A DNA stretch of 36,471 nucleotides, taken from the NCBI GenBank assembly GCA_024227975.1, contig JAAETV010000071.1, positions 1-36,471 on the forward strand. The letters are read 5' to 3'. The DNA is from Actinomycetes bacterium (GTDB lineage: Bacteria; Actinomycetota; Acidimicrobiia; Acidimicrobiales; SZUA-35). Shown piece by piece: positions 26,249-33,873 of this stretch; position 1 is the first letter of the stretch; each line of letters opens with the position of its first letter. The position numbers were made by a program, and so were the translations under genes. The notes below the pieces were generated by a model. That model did no database searches, was not told the origin of the DNA, and saw only the letters and a list, made by a program, of their open reading frames with translations.

Positions 26249-26794
26249 GTGAGGGACGTTTGCCGTTGGCTGAAACGGAAACCTGCTCGCCCTGAGCGGG
26301 GCGCTGCCATTGTCGAGTATGCCGTCGTCCTCGCCGTGCTTGTTGGCCTCTTCGTGGGTGTTGTGGGGTGGATGAGCGACAACGCAACCACCTACCAGAG
26401 CAACACCGCCGACGACATCGGACGGGAGCAGGTCTGGCTCCCCAACACCACGACGACGACAACGACCACCATCCCCCCGAGCACGGCCTCGACCGTCATG
26501 ACGACGACCACCACAGCTCCGGTCACCACCACAACCTCGTCCATCCCGACGACAACGGCAGCAACGACAACGACAACGATCGTGACCACGACGGCCTCCT
26601 CCACGGTGCCCCCTTCGACCATGATCACGACCACGACGACCTCGACCGGCTCTTCGTCGACAACGGCAGCCCCGACCACGACCACCACCGCTCCGACGAC
26701 CACAACGACGGCCACAACGACGACCACAGTCCCGACTACCACCACGACCACGATCCCGACCACCACCACGATCTTCATCCCGCCGGTCGGATGA
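26249..26794 (+). CDS. Flp/Tad-type prepilin-like protein with long Thr-rich tail
   Basis: 181 aa from GTG at 26249; it is the only in-frame start, although AGGAGG ends only two bases before it. The class III prepilin signal is clear: ERG18 then AAIVE with Glu at +5 and Tyr at +6, followed by a hydrophobic helix (~20-42). Flp pilins are normally 50-70 residues. Here the helix is followed by ~110 residues of nearly pure Thr with Pro, Ser and Ala, ending in a hydrophobic IFIPPVG. Such tails are often O-glycosylated stalks. It is the first gene of a tightly packed Tad-like cluster, coupled by ATGA overlap to a TadE-like gene. Confidence 0.82.
   Translation: MRDVCRWLKRKPARPERGAAIVEYAVVLAVLVGLFVGVVGWMSDNATTYQSNTADDIGREQVWLPNTTTTTTTTIPPSTASTVMTTTTTAPVTTTTSSIPTTTAATTTTTIVTTTASSTVPPSTMITTTTTSTGSSSTTAAPTTTTTAPTTTTTATTTTTVPTTTTTTIPTTTTIFIPPVG
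26444..26780 (+). repeat. Low-complexity ACC/ACG/ACA (Thr) codon tract
   Basis: About 110 codons dominated by acn triplets encode the Thr-rich pilin tail. All four Thr codons are mixed, so the amino-acid tract is kept by selection and not by a single expanded triplet. Confidence 0.9.
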
Positions 26795-27408
26795 GAGAGC
26801 GTCACACGAACCGTCCTGGGCCTCTGAGACCGCGGCGATTTCAGCGGGGCGCGGTTCTGGTCGAGACGGCCTTGACCCTGCCCGTGGTGTTCATGGTGAT
26901 CTTCTCCATCATCGAATTGGGCTTCATGTTCCGCGACCTCTCCGCCCTACGCGGTATTGGTGAGGAGGCGGCCCGAGCCGCCTCGATCTCGGGCGATGAC
27001 CTAGACGCCGATTTTCACCTTCTCGAGGTGATCGACGCAGCCGCCGCCCCTCTCCATGACGGAGCTATCTCCCGCATCGTCATCTACCGGGCATTGTCAC
27101 CTCATGATCCTGTCCCTCCGGCTTGCCTGACCGGGGGCCAAGATGCGGCCCCCGTCGAGTGCAACTCCTACCAGGCGGCAGACCTGGCCCGACCGTCAAC
27201 TGATTTCGGCTGCGATCCGGTTCAGAATCTCGATCGGTTCTGGTGCCCCGACGAGCGGATCGTGATCCAATCGGCGGCCAACGGTGGCCCCCCTGACTAT
27301 GTCGGCGTCTACCTGGAGCTCCAACGCGATCTCTTCACCGGGATGCTTGGCCAGAGCCAGACCCTGAGCTCGACGATCGTGTTCCGACTCGAACCGAGGG
27401 ACATCTAG
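26791..27408 (+). CDS. TadE-like pseudopilin
   Basis: 205 aa, ATG at 26791 overlapping the previous stop. A basic leader ends in QRG20, followed by AVLVE (Glu at +5 of the mature protein) and a hydrophobic helix LTLPVVFMVIFSIIELGFMF. The sequence FRDLSALRGIGEEAARAAS is typical of TadE. The remaining ~140 residues form an extracytoplasmic domain with several Cys (PACLTGG, VECNSY, FGCDP, FWCPD) that may form disulfides. TadE proteins are minor pilins of the Tad (Flp) type IV secretion-related pilus. The start of the next gene overlaps its stop by one base. Confidence 0.88.
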   Translation: MRERHTNRPGPLRPRRFQRGAVLVETALTLPVVFMVIFSIIELGFMFRDLSALRGIGEEAARAASISGDDLDADFHLLEVIDAAAAPLHDGAISRIVIYRALSPHDPVPPACLTGGQDAAPVECNSYQAADLARPSTDFGCDPVQNLDRFWCPDERIVIQSAANGGPPDYVGVYLELQRDLFTGMLGQSQTLSSTIVFRLEPRDI

Positions 27409-27992
27409 TGGCGGGCCGAACTGGTTTGAGACGTCGCCGAGAGAGGGGAGCGGTTCTGGTCGAGACCGCCATCGTTGTCCCCATCCTCATCCTGTTGGCC
27501 ATCGGTATCGCCGAGCTCGGCCTGATCGTTCGTGACCGGCAGACCGCGGTGTCAGCCACCCGCTCGGCCGCCCGGGTCGTCTCCTCGTCGGGAGATACCC
27601 GCCTGGCCGACTACGACGCCATCGCCAGCTTGGCCGCCAGCCTGGCCGACGTCGACCCCAACGACATCCAGCGGATCGTGATCTTCGCCCCCGACGCCGA
27701 CGGCTCCATGCCGGCCGGCTGCGAGCTCAGTGCCGTCACCGGTATCTGCAACCACTATCAGGGCAGCGACCTGAGCCTGGTGGCTACTGACTTCGCCGGG
27801 ACGACGGACTGCAGCTTCGGAGCCCCCGACGCCAGCTGGTGCCCGATCAGCCGTGAAACCAGACAGTCGGTTGGTCCGGATTGGATCGGGGTGAATGTCC
27901 AGCTCAGCCACCACTCCATCGCCCCCTTCCTCAGTGACCGGTCGATTGCCGATACCACCGTCATGCGGCTGGAGCCGAGGTTCGACCTATGA
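27408..27992 (+). CDS. TadE-like pseudopilin (second copy)
   Basis: 194 aa from GTG at 27408 within the TAGTG overlap. It is a paralogue of the preceding protein, with the same layout: basic leader, RERG14 then AVLVE at +5, helix IVVPILILLAIGIAELGLIV, then AARVVSSSGDTRL and a Cys-containing domain (MPAGCELS, GICNHY, TDCSFG, SWCPIS). Spacing of the Cys segments is similar between the two copies, which points to tandem duplication. It ends in a four-base overlap with the TadG-like gene. Confidence 0.88.
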   Translation: MAGRTGLRRRRERGAVLVETAIVVPILILLAIGIAELGLIVRDRQTAVSATRSAARVVSSSGDTRLADYDAIASLAASLADVDPNDIQRIVIFAPDADGSMPAGCELSAVTGICNHYQGSDLSLVATDFAGTTDCSFGAPDASWCPISRETRQSVGPDWIGVNVQLSHHSIAPFLSDRSIADTTVMRLEPRFDL

Positions 27993-29464
27993 CCTCGACC
28001 CCCGAAGCCCCCGGGCGACCTCCCAGCCGCACGGGCAACAGGAGTGAGGGTGGCTACACCCTGGCTCTGAGTGCCCTCCTGATCATTCCTCTGATTGCGA
28101 TCACGGCGATTGGTGTCGATCTCGGCGTGTGGTACCTGCAAGCCCAAGAGAACCAACGGATCGCTGACGCCGCGGCCTTGGCTGGCGTGGTCTGGCTTCC
28201 TGACCAGGACGAGGCGGAGCGGGTGGCCACGGAAGCGGTTCGCCGCAACGGGCTTGACCCCGGAGTCGACTCCACTGTCGATATCACCGCCCTCGGCCGC
28301 AGCCAGCTCAAGGTCAGTGTCGCCACCAAGAGCCTGCTCAGCTTCTCCTCCATGTTCATCCCCGAGTTCGCCGTGACCAGGGCTGCGGTTGCCGAATACA
28401 ATCCGCCGGTTGCCCTCGGCAGCCCCGAGAACCAGCTCGGCAACGCTGCCTTGTGGCTGGCCGTCTCCGGTAAGTGCTCAGTCCGCGAAAACGGCGACCT
28501 GCGATCAGCCCGCTACTTGGCCGGCTACCCCGGTGGTTCATACCCGCCGGCCAATTGCACCGGCACCTCGAACTCCGACTATGACAGCGACGGCTACCTC
28601 TACGCCGTCGAGATCCCTGTTCACCCCGGGGCCCCGGTCGAGATCCAGGCCTTCGATGCCGCCTACGACCCAGCGTCACCGTCGGACATCGAGTTCAGAC
28701 CCCCTAGCGAGTTCAAGACCAGGTTCACCTTGTACGACTTGGGGGGAAGCCCCTTCGATCTTGCCGGTCACAGCATTTTGGAGAAGAGCACGATCGAGGA
28801 CCGAGACGCTGGCTACGCCAACAGCTGGCAGACCATCGCCACCATCTCCGATCCCCAACCTGGCACCTACTACCTCCGGGTCGAGGCTGAGGATGGCGGC
28901 AAGGACTCGTTCGGCTCCAATGGGTTCGCCCTGCGAGCAGCAACAGGGGGAACCTTCACCTCTTGCTCGACCTTCGTCGACTCGAGCTGCATCCAGGTGG
29001 CGGCGATCAGCGACCTCTCCCTCTACGCCTCACTCTCCGGTGGCTCCAGCACGTTCTACCTGGCTGAGATCAGCGATGATCATGCCGGCAAGCAGCTGAG
29101 GATCAACCTGTTCGACGTGGGGGAAGGGGCTGACTCCGTTGAGATCCTCGACCCCGACGGCGACCCAGTCAGCTTCACCTGGGACACCGACTGTACTGTC
29201 GGCAACCCCCTAGCTCGAGGCTGCAGCGGGGCAGGGGTCGTGCTCGACGTCAGTGGAGCCGACAATCAGATCTACGCCGACACCCTCAGTACCTCACGCT
29301 TCAACGACCGCACGGTGACGGCCAAGATTGACATACCGGCTGACTACGCCACCCGCTATGTCGGCAACTGGTGGCAGATCCGCTACACGTTTGGGGCCAG
29401 CATCACGGACCGCACGACCTGGTCGATTCAGATCATAGGTGACCCTGTCCGCCTCTCCGGCTGA
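27989..29464 (+). CDS. TadG-like membrane-anchored surface protein
   Basis: 491 aa, ATG at 27989 overlapping the previous stop. A short N-terminal leader (RSEGGYTLALSALLIIPLIAITAIG) and the segment VDLGVWYLQAQENQRIADAAALAG match the Tad/TadG N-terminal region. The long extracytoplasmic part (~130-491) is beta-rich and contains several stretches like pre-peptidase C-terminal sandwich domains (PGTYYLRVEAED, SNGFALRA, VEILDPDGDPV). No von Willebrand A MIDAS motif, often seen in TadG, is evident. It may be a pilus-associated adhesin. The operon ends here, before a hairpin shared with the convergent toroid gene. Confidence 0.85.
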   Translation: MTSTPEAPGRPPSRTGNRSEGGYTLALSALLIIPLIAITAIGVDLGVWYLQAQENQRIADAAALAGVVWLPDQDEAERVATEAVRRNGLDPGVDSTVDITALGRSQLKVSVATKSLLSFSSMFIPEFAVTRAAVAEYNPPVALGSPENQLGNAALWLAVSGKCSVRENGDLRSARYLAGYPGGSYPPANCTGTSNSDYDSDGYLYAVEIPVHPGAPVEIQAFDAAYDPASPSDIEFRPPSEFKTRFTLYDLGGSPFDLAGHSILEKSTIEDRDAGYANSWQTIATISDPQPGTYYLRVEAEDGGKDSFGSNGFALRAATGGTFTSCSTFVDSSCIQVAAISDLSLYASLSGGSSTFYLAEISDDHAGKQLRINLFDVGEGADSVEILDPDGDPVSFTWDTDCTVGNPLARGCSGAGVVLDVSGADNQIYADTLSTSRFNDRTVTAKIDIPADYATRYVGNWWQIRYTFGASITDRTTWSIQIIGDPVRLSG

Positions 29465-29465
29465 G

Positions 29466-29494
29466 GGCAGCTCAACCGCGGCGGCCGAGCTGCC
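29466..29494. terminator. Hairpin between convergent operons
   Basis: GGCAGCTC and GAGCTGCC (8-bp arms, 13-nt loop) lie between the TadG-like gene and the toroid gene, both of which end here. No T-run follows, so it is a candidate bidirectional terminator only. Confidence 0.5.
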
Positions 29495-29514
29495 AGCTGC
29501 GCTGGATTCAAGCC

Positions 29515-30528
29515 TCAGAGGCAGGGCATGAACAGTTGGCTGGTGGGATTGATGCCTTCGATTGCGTCGGCCGCCAGGATCACAGCCGCTGCGGTGTATG
29601 AGGTGCGCTCATCCCCTGGGTAGTTGACCAGCTCGGGAAACACCAGGCCGGTGAAATAGCTACCGTCCTGATGGCGCAAAGCGTTGGCCCACCCCAACAG
29701 ATCGACGGCCGCCTTTCGGTCATTGGTTGCCATCATGGCGATGGCGCACTCGCAGGTCTCGGCCGCTGTCACCCATGGTCGATCGGAAACACAGCGGATC
29801 CCCTTGCCCTCCATCACGAAGTCATCCCACCGGCTCAGCATCCGCTTGACTGCATCATCTCCGGTCAGGGCACCAGACAGGACGGGATAGTACCAATCCA
29901 TGGCCCATCGGTCCTTGGGCTCGAAGGCCTGAGGGTGATTGACGATGGTGTCGACCAGGCGGGTTCTGGCCTCGACCCACAGGGGGCGTTCCTGTCCCAG
30001 CTCACCAGCTAGCTCCAGAGCACAGATGATGCTGTGGCTGATCGACGACGATCCTGTCAGTAGGGCGTAGCTCCAGGGGATGCCGTCGGCTTTGCGGGCC
30101 CAGATGATCTCACCCCGCTTGGTCTGGAGGTCCAGGACGAACTCGATGGCCGCCTCGACCACTGGGAACAGGGTCTCGGCAAAGCCCCGATCTCGGGTAA
30201 CCAGATAATGGTGCCAGACCCCGGTGGCGATATAGGCCACACAGTTGACGTCGAGCTTGGAGTCCTCGATCCCGTCGGCCATGTAGTAGTTGTGCCAGCT
30301 TCCGTCGGGACGCTGGATATCGATGAGCCACTGGTAGCCAAGCTCGGCCTCGGCCACCAGTCCGGCGGTGGCCAGGGCCATGGCCGCTTCGACATGGTTC
30401 CAGGGGTCGGCGTGACCACCGGGAAACCAGGGGATCATGCCAGTGGGGAGCTGGAGCTCGGCGATCGTTTCGGCCGTGGTCCGAACCTCCTCCGCGCAGA
30501 GCAGCCCCTCTACCGATGGAATCCTCAT
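29515..30528 (-). CDS. Alpha/alpha-toroid (prenyltransferase/squalene-cyclase-like) protein
   Basis: 337 aa from ATG at 30528, overlapping the stop of the methyltransferase (ATGA). The sequence is a chain of paired helices with toroid-type motifs such as IQRPDGSWHNYY and RHQDGSYFTG (QxxDGSW-like). Such folds occur in squalene cyclases, protein prenyltransferases and family 15 or 88-type glycosidases. The DxDD cyclase motif is not evident. Many Trp, His and Asp residues (WNHVEAAMAL, KLDVNCVAYIATGVWHHY, RWAMDWYYPVL) suggest a carbohydrate- or lipid-binding pocket. There is no signal peptide. It is the last gene of a three-gene operon with GT4 and a methyltransferase. Function unknown. Confidence 0.8.
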   Translation of the reverse strand: MRIPSVEGLLCAEEVRTTAETIAELQLPTGMIPWFPGGHADPWNHVEAAMALATAGLVAEAELGYQWLIDIQRPDGSWHNYYMADGIEDSKLDVNCVAYIATGVWHHYLVTRDRGFAETLFPVVEAAIEFVLDLQTKRGEIIWARKADGIPWSYALLTGSSSISHSIICALELAGELGQERPLWVEARTRLVDTIVNHPQAFEPKDRWAMDWYYPVLSGALTGDDAVKRMLSRWDDFVMEGKGIRCVSDRPWVTAAETCECAIAMMATNDRKAAVDLLGWANALRHQDGSYFTGLVFPELVNYPGDERTSYTAAAVILAADAIEGINPTSQLFMPCL

Positions 30529-31280
30529 GCTGCCACCTCGGGCTGTCGGCTGGCGGTCCCTGTCGACACCCAATCGGCATAAACGACCAGGCTCTTGCCA
30601 AGTACCGGGTTCAGGAATCGCTCGGTCGTCCTGGTCAGTGCTGGGGCATCGGCGATGTCCCAGGTGAGTAACTTCAGGTATGCCTTGACCAGAGGGTTGT
30701 CCTCGTTGTCGAGCCCGACGGCGCACTTCAGCCACCAGTAGGGGCTGTGCAAGGCGTGAGCCCGATGGCTGTGGACGGGTAGGAAGCCCGACACCGTCAG
30801 CTTGGTTCGCAGCTCAGCTTGGGAATACACCCTTACATGGCCACCGACGCTGCCGGGGGCATGGTATGCCTCGTTGAGCCACCAGCAGATCTGCTCGGGA
30901 ATCGCCGCCGGCACGGTGGCCGCCAGGCGACCCCCGGGGCTCATCACCCGGTGCAACTCAGCCATGACCCCGAGGTCATCACCGACATGTTCCAATACCT
31001 CACTGGCGATGATTCGATCGAAGGAGCCGGTCTGGAAGGGGAGCTGGAGCCCATTGCCCCTGACCGAAACCGTCATCGAGGTCGAGTCGAACTCACCCTC
31101 CAGGTACATGGCGGCGAAGGTGTTCGACGTGGTCCGCAACTCCTGGCCCGAGAGGTCGAAGGCGACCACATTGGCCCCTCGGCGGGCCGTTTCGTAGGCA
31201 TGGCGGCCGAAGCCGGCGCCCAGGTCGAGTACGGTCATGCCTGGCTCGAGACCGAGTCGGTCGTAGTCAACGGTCAGCAT
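30525..31280 (-). CDS. Class I SAM-dependent methyltransferase (Methyltransf_11-like)
   Basis: 251 aa from ATG at 31280, overlapping the GT4 stop (ATGA). The SAM-binding motif VLDLGAGFGRHA is followed by VVAFDLS, LPFQTGSFDRIIASEVLEHV and MSPGGRLAATVP, the standard order of this superfamily. The C-terminal ~90 residues (HALHSPYWWLKCAVGL, LNPVLGKSLVVYADW) resemble lipid- or sugar-modifying methyltransferases. The strict translational coupling with GT4 and the toroid gene suggests methylation of a glycoside or glycolipid made by the operon. Confidence 0.88.
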   Translation of the reverse strand: MLTVDYDRLGLEPGMTVLDLGAGFGRHAYETARRGANVVAFDLSGQELRTTSNTFAAMYLEGEFDSTSMTVSVRGNGLQLPFQTGSFDRIIASEVLEHVGDDLGVMAELHRVMSPGGRLAATVPAAIPEQICWWLNEAYHAPGSVGGHVRVYSQAELRTKLTVSGFLPVHSHRAHALHSPYWWLKCAVGLDNEDNPLVKAYLKLLTWDIADAPALTRTTERFLNPVLGKSLVVYADWVSTGTASRQPEVAA

Positions 31281-32581
31281 CAGGGCTTGACTGCCGTAGC
31301 CTCATGGCGTCGCCGGGCCACCACCTGGCGGTATTGGTCGACTGTGTTCACCGCTGTCTGGCGCCAGGTGTAGAGACGGCTTACTCGCTCCCGCCCAGCG
31401 GCCCCGATACGGGCCCGGAGCTCGGGATCGTCGAGACCCCGGCGCAAGGCGGCCGTCAGCGAATCAGCATTGCCGGGCTCGCACCGAAGGACAGTCTCGC
31501 CATCGACCCCGGTGACCTCGGGTAGGGCTCCACCCGTGGTGGCGACGAGAGGGGTTGCGGTGCCCATGGCCTCGACCGCAGGCAAGGAGAACCCCTCGTA
31601 GAGGGAGGGGACAACGGCCAGTTCGGACTGGGCGTAGAGCTCTACGATCCGCTCGTCGGGGACTCCGGTCACGAACTCGACAGAATCGGCCAGACCGAGG
31701 CGCTCGATCAGCTCGGCCGACTTGCCCCCCTTCTTGGCTCGCCCGATCACGGTCAACGACACATCTTGCTCGGTGCGAAGCTTGGCCATCGCTTCGAGCA
31801 GGAAACGCAAGCCCTTCAACTCGACATCGGCCGAGGCGGTGGTGATGAGCCGACCCGGGATACGCGTGACCTCGGGCATGGGGCAGAACAGGTCGGGGTC
31901 GACGCCGACATGAACCAGCCGCATCCGGTCGCGGTCAACCCCCATGTCCTGGTGGATGTCGTCGATCGAGTTCTCTGAGACGACCACGATGCGGGGCATG
32001 CGGCGGGCAACCCTGCCTTGCATCTTGACGAAGTTGTACCATCGTCGGGTGCTGCGCCGCTTGCGCCATGTCGGGGCGGCGGCCAGCTCGAGTCGCTGGT
32101 CGACAGTAATCGGATGGTGCAGGGTGACCAGGGTGGGCAGGATCCGGTCGATGGCCAGGACGCCATAGCCCAGGCATTGGTTGTCGTGCACGATATCGAA
32201 ATCGGCTACCCGGTTCCGAAGGGTCTGGTATGCCCGGACACTGAACGCTAGGGGCTCGGAGAAGGTGCCCAGGGAGTACTGACCGATCTCGACCAGGTCG
32301 GCGATGGATTTGATCTCCCAGTAGGCCGGAAACCGGCCCGGGTGATAATCGTTGAAGATGTCGAGGCTGGGGAGCTCGTGCAACCTGACTCGCTCATCGA
32401 GAACGGGGTATGGCTGGCCGCTGAACACCTCTACATGGTGGCCGAGATCAGCTAGGGCCTTGGTCAGGTGGCGGGTGTAGATGCCCTGGCCCCCGACGGT
32501 TGGCTTCGATCGGTAGGACAGGTAGGCAAGCCGAAGCGGGCCCTCATCGACCACCGGATCAGGTGGCGTATGTGATGACAT
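31280..32581 (-). CDS. Glycosyltransferase family 4
   Basis: 433 aa from ATG at 32581, which has GGAG at the right distance; the upstream part of the frame (to 32710) is not family-like. GT-B fold: N-terminal domain begins LRLAYLSYRSKPTVGGQGIYTRHL, and the C-terminal donor domain shows GRLITTASADVELKGLRFLLEAM, TVIGRAKKGG and the retaining E-x7-E motif (E-GFSLPAV-E). It transfers an activated sugar, most likely onto a lipid or small-molecule acceptor at the cytoplasmic membrane. It is the first gene of the three-gene minus-strand operon, facing away from dtd. Confidence 0.92.
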   Translation of the reverse strand: MSSHTPPDPVVDEGPLRLAYLSYRSKPTVGGQGIYTRHLTKALADLGHHVEVFSGQPYPVLDERVRLHELPSLDIFNDYHPGRFPAYWEIKSIADLVEIGQYSLGTFSEPLAFSVRAYQTLRNRVADFDIVHDNQCLGYGVLAIDRILPTLVTLHHPITVDQRLELAAAPTWRKRRSTRRWYNFVKMQGRVARRMPRIVVVSENSIDDIHQDMGVDRDRMRLVHVGVDPDLFCPMPEVTRIPGRLITTASADVELKGLRFLLEAMAKLRTEQDVSLTVIGRAKKGGKSAELIERLGLADSVEFVTGVPDERIVELYAQSELAVVPSLYEGFSLPAVEAMGTATPLVATTGGALPEVTGVDGETVLRCEPGNADSLTAALRRGLDDPELRARIGAAGRERVSRLYTWRQTAVNTVDQYRQVVARRRHEATAVKP

Positions 32582-32708
32582 CGAGTCTCCAATCGGGACG
32601 CAGAACGCTGTTCGCCCGGTCCGCGGATCGCCTATCCAACGCTGTAAGGTTACGACCGGTTGGCGGCCGTGCGCTTCCTGCAAACGATCCACTACCCTCT
32701 CGACCGTC

Positions 32709-33152
32709 ATGCGCGCTGTCGTTCAACGAGTAGCCGAAGCCGAGGTAACGGTAGAGGGAGAGCGGGTCGGTTCCATCGGAGCGGGCCTCTGTGTCCTCGT
32801 TGGGGTGACCCATGGCGACACTGAAGCCACCTCGGTCAAGCTCGCGACCCGGCTGGCCAAGCTGCGGATCTTCGCCGACGATGACGACAAGATGAACCGC
32901 TCGGTGCTCGATATCGGCGGCCAGGTCTTGGTCATCAGCCAGTTCACCCTCTACGGGGACACCCGCAAGGGCAACCGACCCGGCTATTCCGACGCCGCTG
33001 CCCCTGAGGTGGCCGAACCACTCATCATTGGCGTCGTCGACGAGCTCAGATCCCTCGGTATCGAGGTCGAAACTGGACGCTTCGGAGCGAACATGGATGT
33101 ACGCCTCGTCAATCAGGGCCCCGTCACCCTCCAGCTCGACATCCCGGCCTGA
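32709..33152 (+). CDS. dtd: D-aminoacyl-tRNA deacylase Dtd
   Basis: 147 aa, the normal length. It removes D-amino acids (and glycine misattached to tRNA-Ala) from tRNAs. It shows MRAVVQRV at the start, SQFTLYGDT in the middle and NQGPVTLQLD near the end; the last two are the active-site SQFTL and Gly-cisPro (GP) motifs. It stands alone, divergent from the GT4 operon and convergent with the TetR gene. Confidence 0.96.
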   Translation: MRAVVQRVAEAEVTVEGERVGSIGAGLCVLVGVTHGDTEATSVKLATRLAKLRIFADDDDKMNRSVLDIGGQVLVISQFTLYGDTRKGNRPGYSDAAAPEVAEPLIIGVVDELRSLGIEVETGRFGANMDVRLVNQGPVTLQLDIPA

Positions 33153-33182
33153 GATTGCCGTAGGCGCGGGGACGCACACCGT

Positions 33183-33764
33183 TCAGTCGGAGGGAACCGG
33201 CCGGGCCGAGGCGATGTACCGAATCCGCTCCCGAACCTCGTCTTCTTCTTCGGGTTTGACGTCGGCCACCAGGAACAGGAACGGTTCCATGGCCATCCAG
33301 CCCAGCTGCAAAGCTGTTCCCTCGGCCAGGGCGACCTTCAGATCGATCGGTGGCTCATCGAACCCCCTTCTCTCGGTCAAGAAATCGAGCACTGAGCGCG
33401 AGACCGAAACCCCCTCGTCGACTTCGGTCCTGGCCAACTCCATGTCACCCTCGATCGTGGCCCTGACCACGGCCCGCCAATAGCGCTGGTCGTCCGGGGT
33501 TGCCATGGGTGGAGGGATGACCTTGTCCCCGGACAGTTCTCGAATGGCTTCATAGTGACGATGGGCCATCTGTCGCATGGCCTCCTTCAGCAGACCCCGT
33601 TTGCCTCCGAAGTAGTGGTGAACCTGACCATGATTGACCCCGGCCTGGGTGGCGATGTCACGGACGCTGGTAGCGCGGGGTCCGAGTTCAGCCAGAAGAT
33701 CGCAAGCAGCCTCGATGAGGGCCGCCTCGACGGCCAGTCGGCCCCTCGTCGGCTCGTCGGTCAA
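33183..33764 (-). CDS. TetR-family transcriptional regulator
   Basis: 193 aa from TTG at 33764, preceded by AGGGG. The N-terminal helix-turn-helix (LLAELGPRATSVRDIATQAGVNHGQVHHYFGGKRGLLKEAM) is textbook TetR. The helical C-terminal ligand domain is not classifiable. It is divergent from the DUF2510 membrane-protein gene with a 109-bp gap, so that gene is its likeliest target along with itself. No obvious palindromic operator was seen in the gap. Confidence 0.93.
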   Translation of the reverse strand: MTDEPTRGRLAVEAALIEAACDLLAELGPRATSVRDIATQAGVNHGQVHHYFGGKRGLLKEAMRQMAHRHYEAIRELSGDKVIPPPMATPDDQRYWRAVVRATIEGDMELARTEVDEGVSVSRSVLDFLTERRGFDEPPIDLKVALAEGTALQLGWMAMEPFLFLVADVKPEEEDEVRERIRYIASARPVPSD

Positions 33765-33873
33765 CGGCTCCCCTTTGGTTTCGGCATCGCCGGACTCTAC
33801 TGTGCACCTCGTCTGATGTCATGTCTGTCGCGGCCTCTGCCATAGTGATTGCGACAACGAGGGAGGGAATCCG

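Noticed and set aside
26392..26805. Minus-strand open frame of 137 codons, Val-rich
   Set aside because: It is the complement of the Thr codon tract; low-complexity antisense shadow without start signals.
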